The notes below the pieces were generated by a model, which was given only the letters and a program-made list of their open reading frames with translations, searched no databases and was not told the origin of the DNA. The position numbers were made by a program, and so were the translations under genes. A stretch of 64,000 nt of DNA from Lingula anatina. Lineage: Eukaryota; Brachiopoda; Lingulata; Lingulida; Lingulidae. The stretch is from contig NW_019775397.1 of NCBI RefSeq assembly GCF_001039355.2, positions 337,507 to 401,506 of the forward strand, in the 5' to 3' direction. Shown here in pieces: positions 59,192 to 64,000 of this stretch. Each line of letters begins with the position of its first letter. The first letter of the stretch is position 1.

Positions 59192-62100
59192 TTGATCAAA
59201 GGCATTTTCTCCTCCAATCCCCCCACCCCACCCTCCATGACTTAAATTAAAATCGGTATCCTAATTTCCTTTTCCATGTATATGCCTTTCTACTTGAAAA
59301 TATGACAGTAAACAAAAATGTTCCTTCTTTATTAGCTAACATCGTTTAATTTAATAAAAAAGAATTCAATATATTTTAGTTGTCTACGTCCCATGAGGAG
59401 CAGGTACCTACCCAGCTGGAGTGTCTTGTCTCTGTGGAAGTACAGCAGCAAGGTGGAGCTATTCACCAGGTGGGAGGGTTCGTGTCAGCAGGAACACCCA
59501 TGCTGGCTCAGATTAACGGAGCCTCAGTATCAACTCCTGTCTCTCTAGCTGGCAATGTGTTGGTGTACAAGAGTCAGGCCAACCCTCAGGTGATGCCAGC
59601 TGTGGCAGGTAGGTGGAGCCACATAAAGGGTCTTTTTTTACATTCTTAATGCAAATATCACTCCCTTTCAAAATNTGCTACAAGATAATTGTTGTGCAGA
59701 TATTATTTTTGTTGTTTTCATTTACTGCCAGTAATGGCACCTGCCTCCCCATTACCTTCCTCATAAATTCCTTCTTCTAACTTACAAGTCTTGCCATTCT
59801 CTTCACATAATTCTGGATCAGATGGAATTTCCTCATCTGCAAAAAATTTCATTTGAGTAATTTGGTAATATGAAACTTAAAGAAATTATGTTGTTTGTAT
59901 TCATGTATTTTGACCAACTGATACACAAATGAGAATGTACAACTGAAATAGTAATATTTTAAAAGAACAATTGACAATTATTGAAATCTTATTTTACATG
60001 GACTATCTGAAATTAAGTGTGATAATTAAAGTAATGAGAAAAATTCTATGAAAATGATTAATTATGGCCCTTACCATCAGAGAGAGACTCGTTCTTGTTG
60101 TCACTGTCCTCTGAAAGATAAAATTTACTCAGAGTTTAAAAGATTTTGTATTGTCAGCATGTAAATTTTTCTGTCAGAAAAGTGGAGGATGGATCATCAA
60201 AGATAACTGTCATGGAAAATATCATGGAATCTGACCTTAAATAGATCATATAAATAGTGTTTATGAAAATACTGTTCTGTTGATAATTTATTTTCCTAAA
60301 AGTCTATAAAATAATGATTGGGAATTATAAAAGAAAGTTTGTTATTGTTACTACATTTTTGCCATTGTCTTACCGTACTAGTATTTTTAGTTTGTCTGTG
60401 ACACCTGGAAAGTAGTCAGAAAACACTGTCTAAAGACCAAACTTAATTAATTTAGAAACCTTCAATCTGAGTGATTGTCTTTGACCAAAATTTAAACAAA
60501 AGTGATCACAATTTTAACAATTAAAATAGTACCTCTTTTCCTCTTCCTGCTTGGTGATGAATCCTTTCTGTGGGTATCACACTTGCTTATTTCGTCTTCT
60601 GTCTTCTGGACAGTTGCACACAGACGTTCAATTCCTGTGCCTTTCAGCAAATCTTGTAAGTATCCATAATTCCCAAGAGCTATTAGATTGTTGTTCTCCA
60701 AAAGATTAAACAAGGAGAGTCTGTCCAAATTTTCCATGCTTCCTACCCCTAGCTTTCCCCAAAGCTGACGTTTGATCTTTGGTAGGTGTTCCTTTTCACT
60801 GACTTCATCTGCAAGTTTGTTAATAAGATCATTGTGGAGTTGTTGACATGTGCAGGTGCATTGTCTCATATTGGTGTTAAGCCTACTCGGTCCTGCAATT
60901 GGCTTGCTTGACGTCCGGCCCATTATGATGTTTTAGTGTCACAGTTAATACATAATCCTCCTACAATAAATAAAAAACTTGAATTATTATACCAGTTGTT
61001 TTTAAATTCAGTTGATGTGGTATGTATACCGGTATGTGCACGTGCTGACATTGCACTGAATCCGTGAAGATGGCTCGATTTTGCTGGGCGACTGTCACAT
61101 TTTGATGCTACAGTCTCACATAGTTAATTAACTTCCTACAATGTAAATTGGTATAATTTATGATAATAATTATAATATTTATTATAAAAGTATTAGATCT
61201 GAAATGTGTGTGACTTTTCCTCATCAAAACAGATCTAATGAAAAGTGCACAATACATTTCCATTTGGAAATTCCTGACCTCCAAACTAGATGAGCAATTT
61301 TTGTTTCTATTTGTGTCATATATATTCCTGACCTCAATATATTTCATATATCATGAACTTTCGTCATCATATGTGATGTTCTTATATATATATATACCAT
61401 AGTTTACTATGAAAAGCATTTTGAGTAACATTAAATATAAATAATGTCGATATAAAATTTCAGTGTACAAGCCCTACCTTTCTTTCAATATGGCTGACTA
61501 GACAATACTGTTTTGAAATCAGCTGACTTGTTATAAACTAACAAACCTAATCTTATCTACATGTAGCTGGTAGAACTTGGACCCCATTACACTAACGCTA
61601 TTGTGCATGCATAATATATGTTAATTTATGTGGGAACCTTATGTTTGTAAATTAAAGTCTCTTTTGTGCTATGTGTGTGTGTGGTTATTAAGTTACTGAA
61701 GTAAAAATGAGAAGTGGGTATATAATGTGCAAAAGGTGATTGGAGAAAGCAAAATAAAACAAATGTAATACTCAGAAAAAGTCCCAAAGTAGCCTTATCT
61801 TGAAAAATTACAGCTGAGGAGAAGTTAGCTCAGATTAACGGAGCCTCAGTATCAACTCCTGTCTCTCTAGCTGGCAATGTGTTGGTGTACAAGAGTCAGG
61901 CCAACCCTAAGGGCGCATTCCCATAGCTTTTAGACCGATCTATCCCCGTGGGGAGTCTCACTAGTTTACTGTCAGATAATCCAGCTTAAATGTCCATCCC
62001 GCCTACTACAAGCTGTAAGGGGGTAATTAACTTTCGTGCCTGCTCAGCTGACAGCTATTTAGCATGAACCCCCCAGGGAGTTGGGTCGATCTAGTTGGAT

Positions 62101-62565
62101 CGATCTTATCTCTGGGATTGGGGTCTAAGGTTATGCCACCGTGGCAGGTAGGTGGAGCCACATACAGGGAGGGTCTTTTTTACATTCTTAGTGCAAATAT
62201 CATTGCCTAACAGATTAAATCTCAGCTCCAAGGTTTAATTGCTGGGCTCCTGTAGTGACAGGGGGTATGGAGGCAGGGAGACCATCATGGAATTAGTGGC
62301 ATATTGCTTTTCCAGTGGGGTGGGGCATATTTAGGCGGCAGATCAGCTAGTACTTGGATCATCTATTCTGAATGACCCCTTTGGTAAAACTTGGACATGT
62401 GTCTAACAACTCATCACTTTTCCAGGAGCCTTGGCTGGAGCCAATGCTAGCATTCTGTCCTATGCTGGCTCTCTGCCTGTGAATGGAGCAGCATGGGGAA
62501 TCATGAGGATCTCTCAACCAATCAGCTGTCTGGATATTCTGAAGTTACATGTCAATATGGTGTAG
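50053..62565 (+). CDS. PHGDH: D-3-phosphoglycerate dehydrogenase, 11 exons (525 aa)
   Basis: First enzyme of serine synthesis: oxidises 3-phosphoglycerate to 3-phosphohydroxypyruvate with NAD+, in the cytosol. Exons: 50,053-50,187; 51,838-51,989; 52,326-52,391; 53,026-53,179; 53,565-53,697; 53,934-54,082; 54,637-54,789; 55,063-55,201; 57,952-58,079; 59,380-59,608; 62,426-62,565. All phases join, giving 525 aa (human 533). The nucleotide-binding motif GLGRIG is at 151-156. The catalytic residues R235 (NVARGG), E264 (EPP) and H282 (TPHLG) fall at the same positions as in mammals. The C-terminal half keeps the allosteric-substrate-binding region and a degenerate regulatory end. Introns carry (ATT)n and (TA)n tracts; intron 10 hosts an antisense gene and a broken copy of exon 10. 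Confidence 0.97.
52077..52126. repeat. (ATT)n microsatellite in PHGDH intron 2
   Basis: About 15 uninterrupted ATT units; a similar run lies at 53,350-53,393 in intron 4, and (AAT)n at 46,487-46,527 in CFAP210 intron 1. Confidence 0.9.
56630..57620. repeat. Degenerate internal repeats in PHGDH intron 8
   Basis: Related ~100-base segments occur near 56,655-56,730 and 56,810-56,880 (shared TTCGAAAATCAGYATRATCG, then GGGCCATT and AGAAGTTATGCTGT), with a weaker third near 57,530-57,600. No ORF survives. Intron 8 is the second-longest PHGDH intron (2.75 kb) and appears to have absorbed an unidentified repeat. Confidence 0.5.
57831..57903. repeat. (TA)n microsatellite before PHGDH exon 9
   Basis: About 36 TA units ending some 50 bases upstream of the exon 9 acceptor. 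It produces a spurious ORF with alternating tyrosine and isoleucine. A shorter (TA)n lies at 58,587-58,627 in intron 9. Confidence 0.95.
59675..59675. other. Ambiguous base in PHGDH intron 10
   Basis: Single N in intronic sequence 67 bases after the exon 10 donor; no effect on the gene model. Confidence 0.9.
59718..60923 (-). CDS. Small death-effector-domain-like protein, nested antisense gene (181 aa)
   Basis: Gene model on the minus strand: exon 1 60,923-60,533, exon 2 60,110-60,075, exon 3 59,836-59,718. Splice sites are AG/GT, phases agree, and it ends in TGA. Residues about 28-112 look like a single death-effector-type fold. The second half is the clearest ([20 protein letters not shown] then LQDLL, matching the family's LF..LE..G.I...N...L..LL pattern); the RxDL motif is degenerate (IERLC). 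The N-terminus MGRTSS fits a myristoylation signal and is followed by a CTCTC cluster. The tail has a basic SRKRKR stretch and an acidic serine-rich end. The gene lies wholly inside PHGDH intron 10. Function is unknown; apoptosis or immune adaptor roles are family-based guesses. A similar six-helix fold (CARD, pyrin) is possible. Confidence 0.6.
61828..62200 (+). pseudogene. Partial duplicate of PHGDH exon 10, split by a MITE
   Basis: 61,828-61,906 repeats the exon 10 sequence encoding [20 protein letters not shown] and on to QANP. After a 213-bp MITE, 62,130-62,200 repeats the end of exon 10, its GTAGGT donor and the first bases of intron 10. The copy lacks the first ~40 codons and the original acceptor, and the MITE introduces stops, so it is a dead exon lying 220 bases before the real exon 11. 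Confidence 0.9.
61912..62124. mobile_element. MITE, CTNAG-targeting family, copy E
   Basis: 213 bp flanked by CTAAG (61,907-61,911 and 62,125-62,129). The undisturbed exon 10 reads CTCAG at the matching site, so the empty site fits a 5-bp CTNAG target with one later substitution. The ends are GCGCATTCCCATAGCTTTTA and, on the opposite strand, CAATCCCAGAGATAAGATCG, imperfect inverted repeats. Internally it matches copies A and C. Confidence 0.8.
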
Positions 62566-62847
62566 CAGGTGGCATTCTAGATGACCTTTGGCCTGGTTTG
62601 ACCTTTGACATTATTTGACTTGGGACCTTGTGGAAAGCATACAAATGAAGGGTCACAAGTGCTGTTGAAAAACTTGAGTGTTGATTTGTGGTCAGTCACA
62701 TTAAGTGATATACCACTTGGTCTCATCATAAGAACTTCATGAATAGCATATATATGATAAAATTTAATGAGACAATATTAAAGGGTAACATATTGTATTT
62801 ATTCGATTAATTAATCATTTCAAGTTACATTTTTAATGTATTCATTT

Positions 62848-62890
<43 letters not shown>

Positions 62891-64000
62891 TTAGGATTAA
62901 CTAAATTCAACATGCATAATATATATGTATATATAGGCCAAGGATAAGGTGAACAGGGTTTTCCTGTGAATCATAGCACAAAAGGAATAAGAAAATTTAA
63001 AAATTATTATGAGTCTCAATATATAGAGAGGGACCAATGTCAGAGCAGTGCATTTACATGTCATATATAATTTTTCATGTTCTTCCATGTAAAAAAAAAA
63101 ACAAAAAAAAAAAAACAGTTGTCCAATAGGCATAGATGACTAAGAAGAGTTATTTTTAAATTTTTATTCAGGTAAATATGTGACCTACATGTATGCTCCT
63201 ATTTCCAATACACTTACCAATACAATTTAACAGCATCATGTCATAAATAACTACTGCACTAAGAGTAAACTTTTGTGTGTGCTGAAATATTGGGACCAAT
63301 CTCTGTCTAACACTTTTTGCTGGATTAATTTGAGTAAATAAAATCATAATTATTTGAATCAGTATATTTATAGGCCCCTATAATTTATTTTTATTTCCAG
63401 TGCTATGATTTATTCTGTAAAGTAAGTTTATAACGGCATGCCTTGAGGACCAGTATGATGTTTGTAATATGTAGAATTTAAATATTTCATCACAGACACT
63501 TTATCAAACAAAGGGAGAATTTATTATACGCAATTCTTGATAAGGGACCACTAGTAAATTGATAGGTTTTCACACATTTGTTTTTCCCTATTTTTTCAAT
63601 GTCTTATAAGCAAATTACATGTTCCAATCATGGAATTTATTGTTGAATTTGAAATATTTAAGTAGTCTTTAAATAATATAATTATTATTTTCATGAACTG
63701 TTGACTTAAGTAGAATCTCAAAAAAAAATCATGTCATTTTGTATTTGAAAAAAAAAAACTAAACAATTAGGACAGACAAAAATGATAACTTGGGTGACTT
63801 TGTCAACAAAGTTGGTTATCAATATTTGTTTTTCAAACATATGTCATTTAATGAGCACAGAAGCAAAATATCCAGGTCAGTCAGCACTGTAAGGGGGTTA
63901 AAATGCCTTATTTTCTAAAAATAGGGATCGGAAGTGCTCGTTTACCGTTTTATCAATTTGCCTGGCCTTGTGTCACATAAAGTATATGCACTTGTTCAAA
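62566..64000. other. PHGDH 3' untranslated region and downstream spacer
   Basis: AT-rich sequence with a (TTTA)n run at about 62,846-62,893, a candidate polyadenylation signal AATAAA at about 63,337, and no further gene. The 3' end of the transcript cannot be fixed from sequence. Confidence 0.6.

Overview
This is nuclear DNA of an animal. The evidence is spliced genes with consensus GT-AG introns, long AT-rich intergenic spacers, microsatellites, SINEs, a LINE relic, a Tc1/mariner element and several MITE families. The recognisable genes (PHGDH, PHOSPHO2, the ciliary protein CFAP210, LicD/fukutin-like enzymes, a death-effector-like protein) point to a ciliated metazoan. Gene content and repeat style suggest an invertebrate, plausibly a lophotrochozoan such as a mollusc or brachiopod. 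That placement is inference; the sequence alone does not name the species.

Layout. 1-6.0 kb holds no host gene: a TIR element (2.78-3.65 kb), a Tc1 fragment and a LINE relic split by a fold-back element. 6.3-41.1 kb is a segmental tandem array of five LicD-family genes on the + strand. Copies 2, 3 and 5 are intact (390, 377 and 382 aa); copies 1 and 4 are broken. Copies 1, 2 and 3 are followed, tail to tail, by a degraded piece of the 3' end of CFAP210. Copy 4 is cut off just after its stop codon and joined to a THAP-domain relic. 27-38 kb is repeat-rich spacer: a complete but dead Tc1/mariner element, and a 1.46-kb direct duplication meeting at a single N that is probably an assembly artefact.

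42-62.6 kb is conventional gene territory. CFAP210 (minus strand, 9 coding exons, 554 aa) lies head to head with PHOSPHO2 (247 aa, one coding exon), followed by PHGDH (plus strand, 11 exons, 525 aa). PHGDH intron 10 contains an antisense three-exon gene for a 181-aa death-effector-like protein, and a partial copy of PHGDH exon 10 interrupted by a MITE.

How the parts fit. The array appears to have grown by unequal exchange from an ancestral LicD/CFAP210 convergent pair, of which copy 5 plus full-length CFAP210 is the surviving original arrangement. The most unusual object is a 0.69-kb insertion at 17,546-18,233 inside duplicate unit 2. It has 33-bp terminal direct repeats, a run of hairpins sharing a 7-nt loop related to CGAGACA, a hammerhead-ribozyme-like core and a histone-mRNA-like stem-loop. 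I recognise no known family for it.
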